Notes under the pieces: model-generated
Seen by the model: only the letters and a program-made list of their open reading frames with translations
Database searches by the model: none
Told to the model about the DNA's origin: nothing
Assembly: GCA_900473205.1 (NCBI GenBank)
Contig: UCLB01000003.1
Span: 56,361 to 120,360 of the forward strand
Origin: Hyphomicrobiales bacterium
Lineage (GTDB): Bacteria; Pseudomonadota; Alphaproteobacteria; Rhizobiales; Rhizobiaceae
Reading direction: 5' to 3'
DNA: 64,000 bases
Made by a program: the position numbers and the translations under genes
Part shown: positions 34,229-43,853 of the stretch, one piece after another
How positions within the stretch are numbered: position 1 is the first letter of the stretch
Layout: each line of letters opens with the position of its first letter

Positions 34229-36031
34229 ATGCAGTCGACGGCGATCGACCCTGACGTCATACGGCGATTTGCAACCGGGCAAATGGCTTCCATGGCGAAA
34301 CTCGTTCTTGAAACGGCTTTTCAGCCGATTGTCGAAGCCACGACAGGCACTGTTTTCGGATACGAATCCCTGATGCGCGGTTTCGACCGCATCGGTTTTT
34401 CCAGCCCGCTGGACCTTCTGGACCACATTGAAGCCGATGGCCAGCTGGTTGCCGTAGAGCAGATGCTGGCAGGCCGGGCGCTGGCCAAATTTTCCACCCT
34501 GCCGGAGTTCTCTTCCGCCACACTATTTCTCAACCTCGATGTTCGCCTTATTCCGCATGGCGATGCGATTCTGAACAAGCTTCTGGAGCATCTGGCCAAG
34601 GCCTCGATACCGCCCTCTTCCATCTGCTTCGAACTCTCCGAGCGTTTCGACAATACCAGCGTGCCGGAGTTCAGCGCACTGATTGCCCGTATGCGTAAGG
34701 AAGGCTTCAAACTGGCTATCGACGACTTCGGCGTCGGCCATGGCGAAATGAAGCTGTTGTGCGAATTCCCTGTCGATTACCTGAAGATCGACCGCTACTT
34801 CATCGATGGCATGGACCGCAATCCGCGCAAGCGCCATCTGGTGAAGAACATCGTCAACATTGCCCACACGCTGGGTGTGCGGGTGATTGCCGAAGGCATC
34901 GAGACCGAAGCGGAGTTTCTGGCCTGCCGCGAACATGGTGTGGATCTGGTGCAGGGCTGGTTTATTTCCCGGCCCACCACGTTCGTCAGTGAATTGCAAG
35001 GCGCCTTTCCGCATCTGCAGCATCTGGGCGAGACCCGTCGCAGCAGCCAGACGCTGGATGAAATCCTCATTCGCCGCCAGATCGAGCGGCTGCCGACCGT
35101 GTTTGAAAACGACACAATCGACAGCGTGTTCGAGCTGTTTCGCCGCAACCCGGCGCAGGCCTTCTTTCCGGTTCTCAACGCCAATGGCGAGCCGCGCGGC
35201 GTTATCAACGAGCATCACCTGAAAGAATATATCTACCAGCCGTTTGGCCGCGACCTGCTGAAAAACAAGGTCTATGAGCGCACCATTTCGCATTTCGTGG
35301 ATGGCGCGCCGATTGTCGGGCTGGATGCGGATGCCGACCAGTTGATGAATGTCTTTGCCAATACCGGTGGCAGCGCCTGCGTGATTTTGACCGAAAATAT
35401 GCGCTATATCGGCGTGGTTTCCGCTGCATCGCTCATCAAGGTCATCAATGAAAAGCAGTTGAAGCTGGCGCAGGAACAGAACCCGCTGACCGCACTGCCC
35501 GGCAACCGGGCCATCAGCAGCTTCATTGAAGCCAGCTGCGGCGACAGCGATGACAACCGCTTCTTCTGTTATTGCGATTTCGACAATTTCAAACCCTTCA
35601 ACGATAAATACGGCTTCCATGTCGGCGACCACGCCATCACGCTGTTTTCAGCGTTGATGAAGCGTTATTTCTTCTCCGGCGATTGCTTCCTTGGCCATAT
35701 TGGTGGCGACGATTTCTTCATCGGCGTTCGTGACTGGCAGCAGGATGAGGTGACGGAAATTCTCGAGCGTCTGCTCAGCGATTTCCACGACGACGTGGTG
35801 CAGCTTTATTCGGAAGAAGACCGTGCCGCGGGGCTGATCACTGGTCATGACCGCTTTGGCAATGAACGTGAATTTGCGCTGCTGCGCTGCTCCATCGGCG
35901 TGCTGCAACTGCCCAGGGGCCTGCTTTTGGGTAATCCTGAGCGGATCGGGGGCGAGATTGCGGCCATCAAGAAGGCTGCCAAGGAAAGCGAATCCGGCCT
36001 CATCATCCGCAGTTCCGGCGACGCGCATTGA
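34229..36031 (+). CDS. EAL-CBS-GGDEF cyclic-di-GMP protein
   Basis: A 600-residue cytoplasmic protein. The EAL domain comes first (about 20-255), then a CBS pair (about 270-405), then a C-terminal GGDEF-like domain (about 425-590). Most phosphodiesterase residues are kept: GYESLMRG (E of a modified EAL), FLNLDVRL, FELSERF, AIDDFGVG, LKIDRYF, EGIET and QGWF. The GGDEF motif is degenerate (HIGGDDFFIG) with no RxxD I-site. Likely a c-di-GMP phosphodiesterase whose CBS and GGDDF modules are regulatory. ATG 34229 has only AATGGTGGAG upstream. Confidence 0.9.
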   Translation: MQSTAIDPDVIRRFATGQMASMAKLVLETAFQPIVEATTGTVFGYESLMRGFDRIGFSSPLDLLDHIEADGQLVAVEQMLAGRALAKFSTLPEFSSATLFLNLDVRLIPHGDAILNKLLEHLAKASIPPSSICFELSERFDNTSVPEFSALIARMRKEGFKLAIDDFGVGHGEMKLLCEFPVDYLKIDRYFIDGMDRNPRKRHLVKNIVNIAHTLGVRVIAEGIETEAEFLACREHGVDLVQGWFISRPTTFVSELQGAFPHLQHLGETRRSSQTLDEILIRRQIERLPTVFENDTIDSVFELFRRNPAQAFFPVLNANGEPRGVINEHHLKEYIYQPFGRDLLKNKVYERTISHFVDGAPIVGLDADADQLMNVFANTGGSACVILTENMRYIGVVSAASLIKVINEKQLKLAQEQNPLTALPGNRAISSFIEASCGDSDDNRFFCYCDFDNFKPFNDKYGFHVGDHAITLFSALMKRYFFSGDCFLGHIGGDDFFIGVRDWQQDEVTEILERLLSDFHDDVVQLYSEEDRAAGLITGHDRFGNEREFALLRCSIGVLQLPRGLLLGNPERIGGEIAAIKKAAKESESGLIIRSSGDAH

Positions 36032-36144
36032 GGGGCGAACGCCGCCTTATGGCCTGACTTTCGCCGTAGCGGCAAAACGCCTCCTTCCCTCCGGGCAGCA
36101 TCTCGCCTAGTTTCCCTGCCATTGAAACACAATGGAGGCCCGCC

Positions 36145-37149
36145 ATGACTTTGCCCACGACGATGCGATTTGTTGATCTGCCAAGCTTCGGTGAACCGGA
36201 AGTAATGGTCTTTGCAACGGGCACTGTTCCCACGCCAAAGGCGGGTGAGATTCTGGTCAAGGTGCAGGCGGCGGGCATCAACAGGCCGGATGTGGCACAA
36301 AGGCAGGGCACCTATCCACCACCGAAAGATGCCAACCCGGTTCTGGGGCTGGAAATTGCCGGAGAAGTCGTGGCGCTGGGCGAAGGTGTTACCGAATACA
36401 GCATCGGCGACAATGTCTGTGGGCTGGCCAATGGCGGCGGTTACGCCGAATATTGCGTCGTGCCTGCGGGCCAGACCCTGCCCTTTCCCAAGGGCTACGA
36501 CGCGGTAAAGGCGGCGGCACTGCCGGAAACATTCTTCACCGTCTGGGCCAACCTGTTCCAGATGGCGGGGCTGACCGAAGGCGAAAGCGTTCTGATCCAC
36601 GGCGGCACCAGCGGCATCGGCACAACCGCCATTCAGCTGGCCAAGGCGTTCGGCGCAGAGGTCTATGCCACCGCTGGTTCCAAGGAAAAATGCGATGCCT
36701 GTGTAAAGCTTGGCGCCAAGCGTGCAATCAACTACCGCGACGAGGACTTTGCCGAGGTCATCAAGGCTGAGACCGACGGCAAGGGCGTGGATGTCATCCT
36801 CGACATGATCGGCGCATCCTATTTCGCCAGGAACCTGTCGTCGCTCGCCAAGGACGGATGTCTCTCGATCATCGCGTTTCTCGGCGGCAACATTGCCGAA
36901 AAGGTCGACCTGCGCCCCATCATGGTCAAACGCCTGACCGTCACCGGCTCCACCATGCGCCCCCGCACCGCAGACGAAAAACGCGCGATCCGCGATGAAC
37001 TGGTCGCCGAAGTCTGGCCGCTGCTGGAGGCAGGCAAGATCGCGCCGGTCATTCACGATGTGATCGATTTCAACCATGTGGCGGATGGGCATAAACTGAT
37101 GGAAAGCAGCAGCCACATTGGGAAGATTATGATGAGGGTTGCTGGATAG
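36145..37149 (+). CDS. NAD(P)H-quinone oxidoreductase (PIG3-like)
   Basis: A 334-residue zinc-independent MDR-superfamily enzyme. The catalytic domain opens with [20 protein letters not shown], and the NADPH-binding region has [32 protein letters not shown] (shown here in part: HGGTSGIGT and [13 protein letters not shown]). This matches the TP53I3/QOR group, which reduces quinones by one or two electrons. GGAGG lies upstream of ATG 36145. No obvious operon partner. Confidence 0.92.
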   Translation: MTLPTTMRFVDLPSFGEPEVMVFATGTVPTPKAGEILVKVQAAGINRPDVAQRQGTYPPPKDANPVLGLEIAGEVVALGEGVTEYSIGDNVCGLANGGGYAEYCVVPAGQTLPFPKGYDAVKAAALPETFFTVWANLFQMAGLTEGESVLIHGGTSGIGTTAIQLAKAFGAEVYATAGSKEKCDACVKLGAKRAINYRDEDFAEVIKAETDGKGVDVILDMIGASYFARNLSSLAKDGCLSIIAFLGGNIAEKVDLRPIMVKRLTVTGSTMRPRTADEKRAIRDELVAEVWPLLEAGKIAPVIHDVIDFNHVADGHKLMESSSHIGKIMMRVAG

Positions 37150-37187
37150 TAAACTGTCGAAGCGGCGTGTGAGTTCTCGGGCTGGCC

Positions 37188-37631
37188 TTATCGTTTCGTC
37201 TGCATCACACGCCGCTGTGTCATTAAATCTACCAGCCGGTCTCGCACCTGTTCAAAAAAGTCCTTTGGCATGATGCCATAATCAAAACGCGATGGGTCAT
37301 CTGCGCGAGGGCGGAGATGATTTCCCGGCCAATCGAACATATTGAGTTCGTTGACACGCACCCAGTTTACGTCCTCGTCCAAACCGATGACTTTGCAAAT
37401 ATCGGGTGGAATTATGATCGACATATCCTCATCACCCAGTTCGGGTGGAGAGTGGGTTATGGGCACGACGACCGCCTGTCCTTTTTTCGAGGAGTACAGA
37501 ACAAGCGCACAAGGCCTGTCTTTTCCGCTGTCGGTCAGACCCTCGATGTAATCTTTATGCCATAAATAATTATAACGAACGACGAGACCTTGAGACGGAA
37601 CGGGATAGATCACTCCGATACTTCGCCCCAT
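37188..37631 (-). CDS. PemK/MazF-like toxin
   Basis: A 147-residue toxin-like protein. RPCALVLYSSKKGQAVVVPITHSPP matches the PemK/MazF barrel core (R-P-x-LVL and VVPITHS), followed by IPPDICKVIGLDEDVNWVRVNELN. These toxins are ribonucleases. It overlaps the Phd-like antitoxin gene by 22 bases and is downstream of it, as expected of a type II module. The pairing of Phd with PemK-like toxins is less common than Phd/Doc. An N-terminal extension of about 30 residues precedes the core. Confidence 0.78.
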   Translation of the reverse strand: MGRSIGVIYPVPSQGLVVRYNYLWHKDYIEGLTDSGKDRPCALVLYSSKKGQAVVVPITHSPPELGDEDMSIIIPPDICKVIGLDEDVNWVRVNELNMFDWPGNHLRPRADDPSRFDYGIMPKDFFEQVRDRLVDLMTQRRVMQTKR

Positions 37632-37864
37632 CGAGCATTTTTGATTGCCTCGATCAATTCGTCATCGGCATCCTCTACTCGGATGACCTGTCGTTCGCGC
37701 TTTTTAAGCTCGTTGAAATGCTCAAGTTCTTTCGCGCTAATGTAAGCGCCCACGACGCGGTCGTGTGACGTGACTTCGATAACGCCAACATTGTGGACCT
37801 CATCTCTGTATTTTCCGAAGCTACGGGAAAAAGCGGTTGCAGGGACCTGAAGTGCGCGGACCAT
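37610..37864 (-). CDS. Phd/YefM-like antitoxin
   Basis: An 84-residue antitoxin. FSRSFGKYRDEVHNVGVIEVTSHDRVVGAYIS (core patterns: FGKYRDEV, VIEVTSHDRVVGAYIS) matches Phd/YefM N-terminal DNA-binding domains; the rest is charged and helical. GAGGAG precedes ATG 37864. A palindrome at 37889-37909 lies just upstream, suggesting autorepression with the toxin as co-repressor. Confidence 0.85.
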   Translation of the reverse strand: MVRALQVPATAFSRSFGKYRDEVHNVGVIEVTSHDRVVGAYISAKELEHFNELKKRERQVIRVEDADDELIEAIKNARWGEVSE

Positions 37865-37888
37865 GACAAGGTCTCCTCGATGAAAATC

Positions 37889-37909
37889 AATTACGCAAAA
37901 TACGTAATT
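37889..37909. promoter_or_regulatory. Operator of Phd/PemK module
   Basis: AATTACG-N7-CGTAATT, perfect 7-bp arms, 25 bases upstream of the antitoxin start. Confidence 0.65.
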
Positions 37910-38151
37910 TACGCTTTATTGTAAATATGCGCCACGAGATATCGGCCCCTTGCAATCCCCGCGAATCGTATTACCTTCTTCTTATGTTCAACGTAGCGAA
38001 AGGAAGGTGATCCAATGTCTAGTGAGATTTCGGTCTTGGTGCGTGACAGTGGAAAGGATTTGATTTTGACGAGGCAGCCCTCGGCTTGATCCGCCTTCCA
38101 ACGGGATGTTGATAAACGTTTCCAGGTCTGTAACAACGACCAAACTCATGG
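37910..38151. other. Intergenic region, no gene seen
   Basis: Part of a 328-base gap between the antitoxin gene and cysA that otherwise holds only the operator at 37889-37909 and the hairpin at 38152-38178. The minus-strand open frame at 37909-38136 has no Shine-Dalgarno or recognisable domain. Confidence 0.5.
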
Positions 38152-38178
38152 AAGGGCCGCTAACCAAGCGGCCCTTTT
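38152..38178. terminator. Terminator hairpin downstream of cysA
   Basis: Perfect 10-bp stem (AAGGGCCGCT / AGCGGCCCTT), 5-base loop. It lies 17 bases past the cysA stop. The better T-run is on the plus strand, but flanking genes are all minus-strand, so it probably ends the sulfate operon. Confidence 0.75.
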
Positions 38179-38192
38179 CCTTTGTCCGCTTT

Positions 38193-39230
38193 CTACTTGC
38201 GGAAGATTTTCCAGCGGGTTGGGCGGAAGCGGAGTTCGTTGCCGACGGCGACAGAGGCATCCAGCGGGACTTCGATTTCGAGATGGTAGGGCTCGTGGCC
38301 GTTATTGGCGATGTCGATTTCGGCGATGCGTGTTCCGGCCAGGCGGCGACAGGTCGTGACCTTGCCGTAAAGCGCATCCCTTTCAGTCGTCAGCACCACA
38401 TCTTCGGGGCGGAAGAACAGATCGCCCTCGCCGTCATTGGCCTCTCTAATGCCAATGCTTTCTCCCTGAAACAGCACATGGCCATCACGGATCGTCACCG
38501 GCAGGTTGGAGGATTCGCCGATGAAGGAGAAAACGAAGGGTGAGTTGGGCGTGTCATAGACATCATCCGCAGTGCCGACCTGCTCGATCTTGCCCTGGCT
38601 CATGACGACCACGCGGTCGGCCAGTTCCAGTGCTTCTTCCTGATCGTGGGTCACGAAAACCGTGGTGTGGCCGGTGCGGTCGTGGAATTCGCGCAGCCAG
38701 CGGCGCAGTTCCTTGCGCACCTTGGCATCCAGCGCGCCGAAGGGTTCATCCAGAAGCAGCACGCGTGGCTCGATGGCAACGGCGCGGGCGAGCGCCACGC
38801 GCTGACGCTGACCGCCGGAGAGCTGGTTGGGATAACGCTTCTCCAGACCCTGAAGGTGGACCATATCCAGAAGCTCCGACACACGTTTGCGGATTTCCGC
38901 TTTCGGTGGGCGGCTGGCGGATGGGCGGACTTTCAGGCCGAAGCCGATATTGTCAGCCACCGTCATATGGCGGAACAGGGCGTAATGCTGGAATACGAAG
39001 CCGACATTACGCTCCTGCACGGAACGGTGCGAGGCATCTTCATCACCGAAGAAGATTTGCCCCTGCGTCGGCTGTTCCAGACCAGCGATGAGGCGCAGCA
39101 GCGTCGTCTTGCCGGAACCGGATGGGCCAAGCAGCGCGATCAACTCGCCGGAACGGATGTTTAGCGACACATCGTTCAAGGCCGGAAAGCGGTCGAACTG
39201 CTTGGTGATACCGGAAACTTTCACTTCCAT
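38193..39230 (-). CDS. cysA: Sulfate/thiosulfate ABC transporter ATPase CysA
   Basis: A 345-residue ATPase powering sulfate import. Walker A GPSGSGKT is at 35-42, signature LSGGQ at 137-141, Walker B VLLLDEP at 157-163, followed by an H-loop ([12 protein letters not shown]). The C-terminal about 100 residues form a TOBE-like regulatory domain. ATG 39230 is chosen for its GAAGGG upstream; a TTG overlapping the cysW stop (39245) is an alternative. It is the last gene of the sbp-cysT-cysW-cysA run. Confidence 0.95.
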   Translation of the reverse strand: MEVKVSGITKQFDRFPALNDVSLNIRSGELIALLGPSGSGKTTLLRLIAGLEQPTQGQIFFGDEDASHRSVQERNVGFVFQHYALFRHMTVADNIGFGLKVRPSASRPPKAEIRKRVSELLDMVHLQGLEKRYPNQLSGGQRQRVALARAVAIEPRVLLLDEPFGALDAKVRKELRRWLREFHDRTGHTTVFVTHDQEEALELADRVVVMSQGKIEQVGTADDVYDTPNSPFVFSFIGESSNLPVTIRDGHVLFQGESIGIREANDGEGDLFFRPEDVVLTTERDALYGKVTTCRRLAGTRIAEIDIANNGHEPYHLEIEVPLDASVAVGNELRFRPTRWKIFRK

Positions 39231-39241
39231 TGATATGCCCT

Positions 39242-40117
39242 TCAATGCTTGCCGGCGGCGTTGCCCGCGCCAAAGCGTATTTCAAGAATGGTTTTGAGAA
39301 CGAGTGTGACGAGCGCCAGACCCGCAAGCAATGTCGCAACGGCAAAGGCCGCGCCGATATTGTACTCGTTATAGAGAATTTCGACATGCAGCGGCATGGT
39401 GTTGGTTTCGCCCCTGATATGACCCGAGACCACAGAGACGGCACCGAACTCGCCCATGGCACGGGCGTTGCACAGCAGCACGCCGTAGAGCAGGCCCCAT
39501 TTTATATTGGGAAGCGTCACGAACCAGAAGGTCTGCCAGCCGGATGCTCCCAGCGAAATGGCCGCTTCCTCATCGCCCGTGCCCTGATCCTGCATCAGCG
39601 GGATCAGCTCGCGCGCGACGAAGGGAAAGGTCACAAAAATGGTGGCCAGCACGATGCCCGGGACGGCAAAGAGAATTTCGATGCCGTAGCTTTTGAGGAA
39701 CGGACCAAGCACGCTGTGCGAGGAAAACAGGATGACATAGACGAGGCCGGAAATGACCGGAGAGATGGAGAACGGCAGGTCGATCAGCGTGATGAGGAAA
39801 GCCTTGCCCTTGAACTCGAATTTAGCAATCGACCATGCAGCGGCGACCCCAAAGACGAGGTTGAGCGGCACGGCAATGGCCGCCACGAGAAGTGTGAGGC
39901 GAATGGCCGAAAGCGCGTCCTGCTCGACAATCGCATCCCAGAAGGATTCGAAGCCCTTGCGGAAGGCTTCCACGAAGACCGCGACCAGCGGCAGCACGAG
40001 GAAGAGCGCGAGAAACAGGAATGCGAGGCCGATCAGTACGAGCTTTGCAGGCAGAGCCTCGCTGGCGGGATCGCGAAACGGCTTGGTGGATGGAAGGCTG
40101 CGCGCGTGATCAGGCAT
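39242..40117 (-). CDS. cysW: Sulfate ABC transporter permease CysW
   Basis: A 291-residue inner-membrane permease with six predicted helices and the coupling EAA loop ([27 protein letters not shown], core [15 protein letters not shown]). It pairs with CysT and CysA in sulfate import. The start overlaps the cysT end by 8 bases and the cysA start lies 11 bases beyond its stop. Confidence 0.95.
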   Translation of the reverse strand: MPDHARSLPSTKPFRDPASEALPAKLVLIGLAFLFLALFLVLPLVAVFVEAFRKGFESFWDAIVEQDALSAIRLTLLVAAIAVPLNLVFGVAAAWSIAKFEFKGKAFLITLIDLPFSISPVISGLVYVILFSSHSVLGPFLKSYGIEILFAVPGIVLATIFVTFPFVARELIPLMQDQGTGDEEAAISLGASGWQTFWFVTLPNIKWGLLYGVLLCNARAMGEFGAVSVVSGHIRGETNTMPLHVEILYNEYNIGAAFAVATLLAGLALVTLVLKTILEIRFGAGNAAGKH

Positions 40118-40967
40118 AACCGTACCTCTTGCGGCTCCACGCCTGAATGAGATTGATGACGAAGAGCATGGCGAAGGAGATGATCAACATGATGGTGGCA
40201 ATGCCGGTGGCTGCCGCATAGTTGAACTCCTCCAGCCGGATGACGATCAGAAGCGGCGCGATTTCCGAGACATAAGGAATGTTACCCGCAATGAAGATGA
40301 CCGAGCCATATTCCCCCACCCCACGCGCAAAGGCCAGCGCAAAGCCGGTAAGGATGGCAGGCGTGAGGCTTGGCAGCAGAATGCGGGTGATGGTCTGGAA
40401 GCGGTTGGCACCCAACGTTGCCGCGACCTCCTCCACCTGACGGTCGATCTCTTCCATGACCGGCTGCACCGTGCGCACGACAAAGGGAAGACCGATGAAG
40501 ATCAGCGCAATGACGATACCCGTCGGCGTAAAGGCGATCTTGATGCCGAAGGGTTCGAACAATTGGCCGACCCAGCCGCGATTGGAATAAAGCGCGGTGA
40601 GCGCAATACCGGCAACGGCTGTCGGCAGCGCAAATGGCAGATCCACGATGGCATCCACGAAGCGGCGGCCCGGAAAGCGGTAACGCACCAGCACCCAGGC
40701 GATGAGCACGCCGAAGATGGCATTGACGAAGGCCGCCAGAAAGGCGGTTGTGAAGGAGATGCGCAGCGCATTCAGCGTCCTGCTATCGGTCGCAATGGCG
40801 AAAAAATCCGCAAAACCAAGTTTTGCGGTGGACCAGACCAGACCGGCCAAAGGAATGAGAATGATGAGAAACAGGTAGGTGATGGTGTAACCAAGCGTCA
40901 GGCCGAATCCCGGCAAGACGCTGGATTGACGCCACTTCGACTTTGCGGGCGATGGGGTTTTGCTCAT
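40110..40967 (-). CDS. cysT: Sulfate ABC transporter permease CysT (CysU)
   Basis: A 285-residue permease, six helices, with EAA-like loop ([21 protein letters not shown], shown here as [15 protein letters not shown]). The first helix follows [23 protein letters not shown] 40967 is chosen because GGAG sits 6 bases upstream; the open frame continues upstream into the hairpin region. It lies 134 bases downstream of the binding-protein gene, separated by a hairpin. Confidence 0.94.
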   Translation of the reverse strand: MSKTPSPAKSKWRQSSVLPGFGLTLGYTITYLFLIILIPLAGLVWSTAKLGFADFFAIATDSRTLNALRISFTTAFLAAFVNAIFGVLIAWVLVRYRFPGRRFVDAIVDLPFALPTAVAGIALTALYSNRGWVGQLFEPFGIKIAFTPTGIVIALIFIGLPFVVRTVQPVMEEIDRQVEEVAATLGANRFQTITRILLPSLTPAILTGFALAFARGVGEYGSVIFIAGNIPYVSEIAPLLIVIRLEEFNYAAATGIATIMLIISFAMLFVINLIQAWSRKRYGYA

Positions 40968-41017
40968 CAAGGCTCCGGGTAAAACGGGGGCCATCGTCAG
41001 CCACCCTCTTATGCGCC

Positions 41018-41042
41018 ATCGACCGGCTCGGGGCCGGTCGAT
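41018..41042 (-). other. Intra-operon hairpin between sbp and cysT
   Basis: Perfect 9-bp stem ATCGACCGG / CCGGTCGAT with a 7-base loop, without a T-run. Such structures after binding-protein genes often protect the upstream mRNA and let the binding protein exceed the permeases in amount. Confidence 0.6.
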
Positions 41043-41101
41043 CTTGTCTCCGATCCAAACAGGAAGCATGGGCGACCTGTTCGGTGTGTCACATCATCCG
41101 C

Positions 41102-42127
41102 TTACTTTGCGGGCTTGTAAATCTGGTCGAAGATGCCGCCATCACCGAAATGCTCCGGCTGTGCCTTGGCCCAACCGCCGAACTGCGGATCGTCGATGGT
41201 GACGAGCTTGATGTCAGGCAGTTGCTTGAGCAAATCCTTGGAGACAACGGACGGATTGGACGGGCGGTAGAAATGCTTGGCAGCAATGTTCTGGCCTTCG
41301 TCAGAATAGAGGTATTGCAGGTAGGCTTCGGCCTGCTTGCGGGTGCCCTTGGCATCGACATTGGCGTCAACCACGGCGACCGGCGGCTCTGCCAGAATGG
41401 AGATCGGCGGAACGACGATATCGAAGGCGTCCTTGCCGAATTCTTCACCGGCCAGATAGGCCTCGTTTTCCCAGGCCAGCAGCACATCACCAATCTGGCG
41501 CTGTGCGAAGGTGACCGTGGAGCCGCGTGCACCCGTATCAAGCACCGGGGCGCGCTTGTAGAGTTCACCGACGTAAGCCTTGATCTTGGCCTGATCACCC
41601 TTGTACTCCTCGTTTGCCCAGGCCCATGCCGCCAAATAGTTCCAGCGCGCACCACCCGAGGTCTTGGGGTTCGGCGTTACGATCTGGATATCGCCCTTAA
41701 CCAGATCACCCCAGTTATGGATTCCCTTCGGGTTGCCCTTGCGGACGAGGAAGACGATGGTGGATGTATAGGGCGAAGAATTGTGCGGAAGGCGGGTGCG
41801 CCAGTCCTTGTTGATCTTGCCGCCATTGGCAACGATGGCGTCGATGTCGCTCTGTAGCGCCAGCGTCACCACATCGGCTTCCAGACCATCAATAACAGAA
41901 CGAGCCTGCTTGCCGGAGCCGCCATGCGACTGCTTGATGGTGACGTCCTCGCCGGTATCGGCTTTCCACTTCTTGGCGAAGGCTTCGTTGAAGTCCTTGT
42001 AGAGTTCGCGGGTCGGATCATAGGACACGTTGAGAAGCGTGGTCTCCGCGCGGGCCATTCCGACAGCACCGAGAGTGACTGACAGGCTGAGCGCTACGGC
42101 GCTGAGGCTGGAAAGAAGTTTCGACAT
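41102..42127 (-). CDS. sbp: Periplasmic sulfate-binding protein
   Basis: A 341-residue ABC substrate-binding protein. The signal peptide (1-27) ends MARA-ETT. The mature domain shows family motifs [62 protein letters not shown] (as [13 protein letters not shown]), and WENEA. These are sulfate/thiosulfate-binding signatures. AGGAGGG precedes ATG 42127. It is the first gene of sbp-cysTWA and lies next to the Rrf2 gene on the same strand. Sbp and CysP cannot be told apart from motifs alone. Confidence 0.93.
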   Translation of the reverse strand: MSKLLSSLSAVALSLSVTLGAVGMARAETTLLNVSYDPTRELYKDFNEAFAKKWKADTGEDVTIKQSHGGSGKQARSVIDGLEADVVTLALQSDIDAIVANGGKINKDWRTRLPHNSSPYTSTIVFLVRKGNPKGIHNWGDLVKGDIQIVTPNPKTSGGARWNYLAAWAWANEEYKGDQAKIKAYVGELYKRAPVLDTGARGSTVTFAQRQIGDVLLAWENEAYLAGEEFGKDAFDIVVPPISILAEPPVAVVDANVDAKGTRKQAEAYLQYLYSDEGQNIAAKHFYRPSNPSVVSKDLLKQLPDIKLVTIDDPQFGGWAKAQPEHFGDGGIFDQIYKPAK

Positions 42128-42386
42128 CGGTATCCCTCCTAGATGCATTGCGCTTAACACTACCGGTTCAGTAGAGTTGGTCAATCAGGGCGATCACGAT
42201 CGCAAAAGTGTTTCCCTTCGCTTGGCACCAGCGGCAACAAATGCAACGCCGCATGCTGAAAATGCGCAACAAGTGCCATAGAAATGCAGGGCTTTACGCA
42301 AAACCAGTTCGTATTTTTACCGTATTTTCGCCGCGAATAGACAAAAAAATCCGTCATCAGGATAATTTTTTCGTGTCGCTTTCCGC

Positions 42387-42827
42387 TTACGCGGTCAGAA
42401 GCTCGGCCACATCGGCGCCGCTGATGGCATCTGCAATCGTCGTGTTGAAGAGAATGTTGCGCGTCGCATCCGCCACCTGCGCAAAGACGTGGCGGATTTC
42501 GCATTGCGTTTCGCCGTCGCAATCCTCGCAGCGCCGGTAAGCCGTCTGCGACAGGCACGGCAGCGGAGCTACCGGCCCATCGATCAGCCGCAGCACTTCG
42601 CCGAATGATATCTCTGTCGCCGGGCGCTGAAGCAGATAGCCACCCTGCTTGCCGCGACGGCTGGTGACGATGTCAGCACGTTTCAGCTCCAGCAGAATCT
42701 GCTCCAGAAACTTCTTCGGGATGGCCTGGGTGCGGGCAATATCGGAAATCTGCACAGGACAGTTCCCGTAGGCTCTCGCCAACGCCAGCAGCGCACGCAA
42801 CGCATATTTCGCCTTTTGGGAAATCAT
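42387..42827 (-). CDS. Rrf2-family regulator, probable sulfur-assimilation regulator
   Basis: A 146-residue Rrf2 protein. The HTH is MISQKAKYALRALLALAR and VQISDIARTQAIPKKFLEQIL, with wing GKQGGYLL. Four cysteines lie in the loop (PLPCLSQTAYRRCEDCDGETQCEIRH, pattern C-x8-C-x2-C-x5-C), which could hold an iron-sulfur cluster or sense thiols as in IscR or CymR. The start at 42827 is set by homology; the Shine-Dalgarno is weak. It sits between sbp-cysTWA and cysHDN, which suggests control of both. The regulator's effector is not shown by sequence. Confidence 0.85.
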   Translation of the reverse strand: MISQKAKYALRALLALARAYGNCPVQISDIARTQAIPKKFLEQILLELKRADIVTSRRGKQGGYLLQRPATEISFGEVLRLIDGPVAPLPCLSQTAYRRCEDCDGETQCEIRHVFAQVADATRNILFNTTIADAISGADVAELLTA

Positions 42828-43053
42828 ACTAAAATTACCGAAAATATCATGAATGGGGTTGCTTTTTTCGATTAGCGCAGTTTTTATACGAACACAAACC
42901 GGGACTGATTTCGCCAGATTGGGAGTCTTTTGCGCGTAACTTACGTGCAAGAGAGATATTTGCTCCCCAAGGCCATGCACAAGCATAGCCATTCCTGTCA
43001 AAAAACCCGCATTTCAAGGATTATTCGAAGCAGTAGAGTTTCGGACCCGTGAA

Positions 43054-43824
43054 ATGACCATCAACACCCCATCGCATAGTCTTTCCATCCATGATGTTGC
43101 ATCGCTCGATGAAACGCTCGCCAGCCTCGATCTGGCCGGGCGGCTTGCATTCGTTGCCGCGTTGGGTGGACGCGCAGTGTTCACAACGAGCCTCGGTATC
43201 GAGGATCAGGTCATCACCGCCGCAATAGGCACACATCGCCTGCCAATCGATGTCTCGACACTGGAAACGGGCCGCCTGTTTGCAGAAACCGTGACGCTGA
43301 TCGGCGAGACGGAAGAGCGCTACGACATCACCATCAAGCGCTTTTATCCCGAGCAGGATGACATCGACGCCTATGCCGCGAAATACGGTCTGAATGGTTT
43401 TTATGACAGCGTCGAAGCTCGCCATGCCTGCTGTCACGTGCGCAAGCTGGTGCCGCTGGCAAAGGCGCTGGAAGGCGCAAGTTTCTGGATTACTGGCCTT
43501 CGTCGTGGCCAGTCAGGCAACAGGGCAACGACGCCCTTTGCCGAATTCAACGCCGAGCGCAATCTGATCAAGATCAATCCGCTAGCGGATTGGGATATCG
43601 CTATGATCAAGGCGCATGTTTCGTCGGAAACCATTCCCATCAACCCCCTTCACGCCCGCGGGTATCCTTCCATCGGCTGCGAGCCGTGTACACGCGCCAT
43701 CAAGCCCGGCGAACCAGAACGCGCCGGTCGGTGGTGGTGGGAAAATGACGAGAAGCGCGAATGCGGCCTGCACGTGGCCGAGGCAGCTCAAGCCTCCCCG
43801 CTACCATCCGCCTCACAAAGATAA
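43054..43824 (+). CDS. cysH: APS reductase (CysH)
   Basis: A 256-residue thioredoxin-dependent reductase producing sulfite. It carries the two cysteine pairs that bind [4Fe-4S], Cys126-Cys127 (ACCHVRK) and Cys209/Cys212 (GCEPCTRA), plus the C-terminal catalytic Cys238 in RECGLH. This pattern marks APS reductases rather than PAPS reductases, in agreement with what is known for Rhizobiaceae. [11 protein letters not shown] is the phosphosulfate-binding segment. It opens the cysHDN operon. Confidence 0.95.
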   Translation: MTINTPSHSLSIHDVASLDETLASLDLAGRLAFVAALGGRAVFTTSLGIEDQVITAAIGTHRLPIDVSTLETGRLFAETVTLIGETEERYDITIKRFYPEQDDIDAYAAKYGLNGFYDSVEARHACCHVRKLVPLAKALEGASFWITGLRRGQSGNRATTPFAEFNAERNLIKINPLADWDIAMIKAHVSSETIPINPLHARGYPSIGCEPCTRAIKPGEPERAGRWWWENDEKRECGLHVAEAAQASPLPSASQR

Positions 43825-43853
43825 TTGAAATCAGTAGATTGCCGGAGTTTAAA

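Noticed and set aside
34523..35632. Long frame antisense to the EAL/GGDEF gene
   Set aside because: Shadow of the real gene; no family match in its sequence.
37909..38136. 75-residue minus-strand frame between antitoxin and cysA
   Set aside because: No Shine-Dalgarno and no motif.
42128..42386. SAM or other riboswitch upstream of sbp
   Set aside because: No conserved riboswitch core or pseudoknot pattern could be drawn; only short dyads are present.
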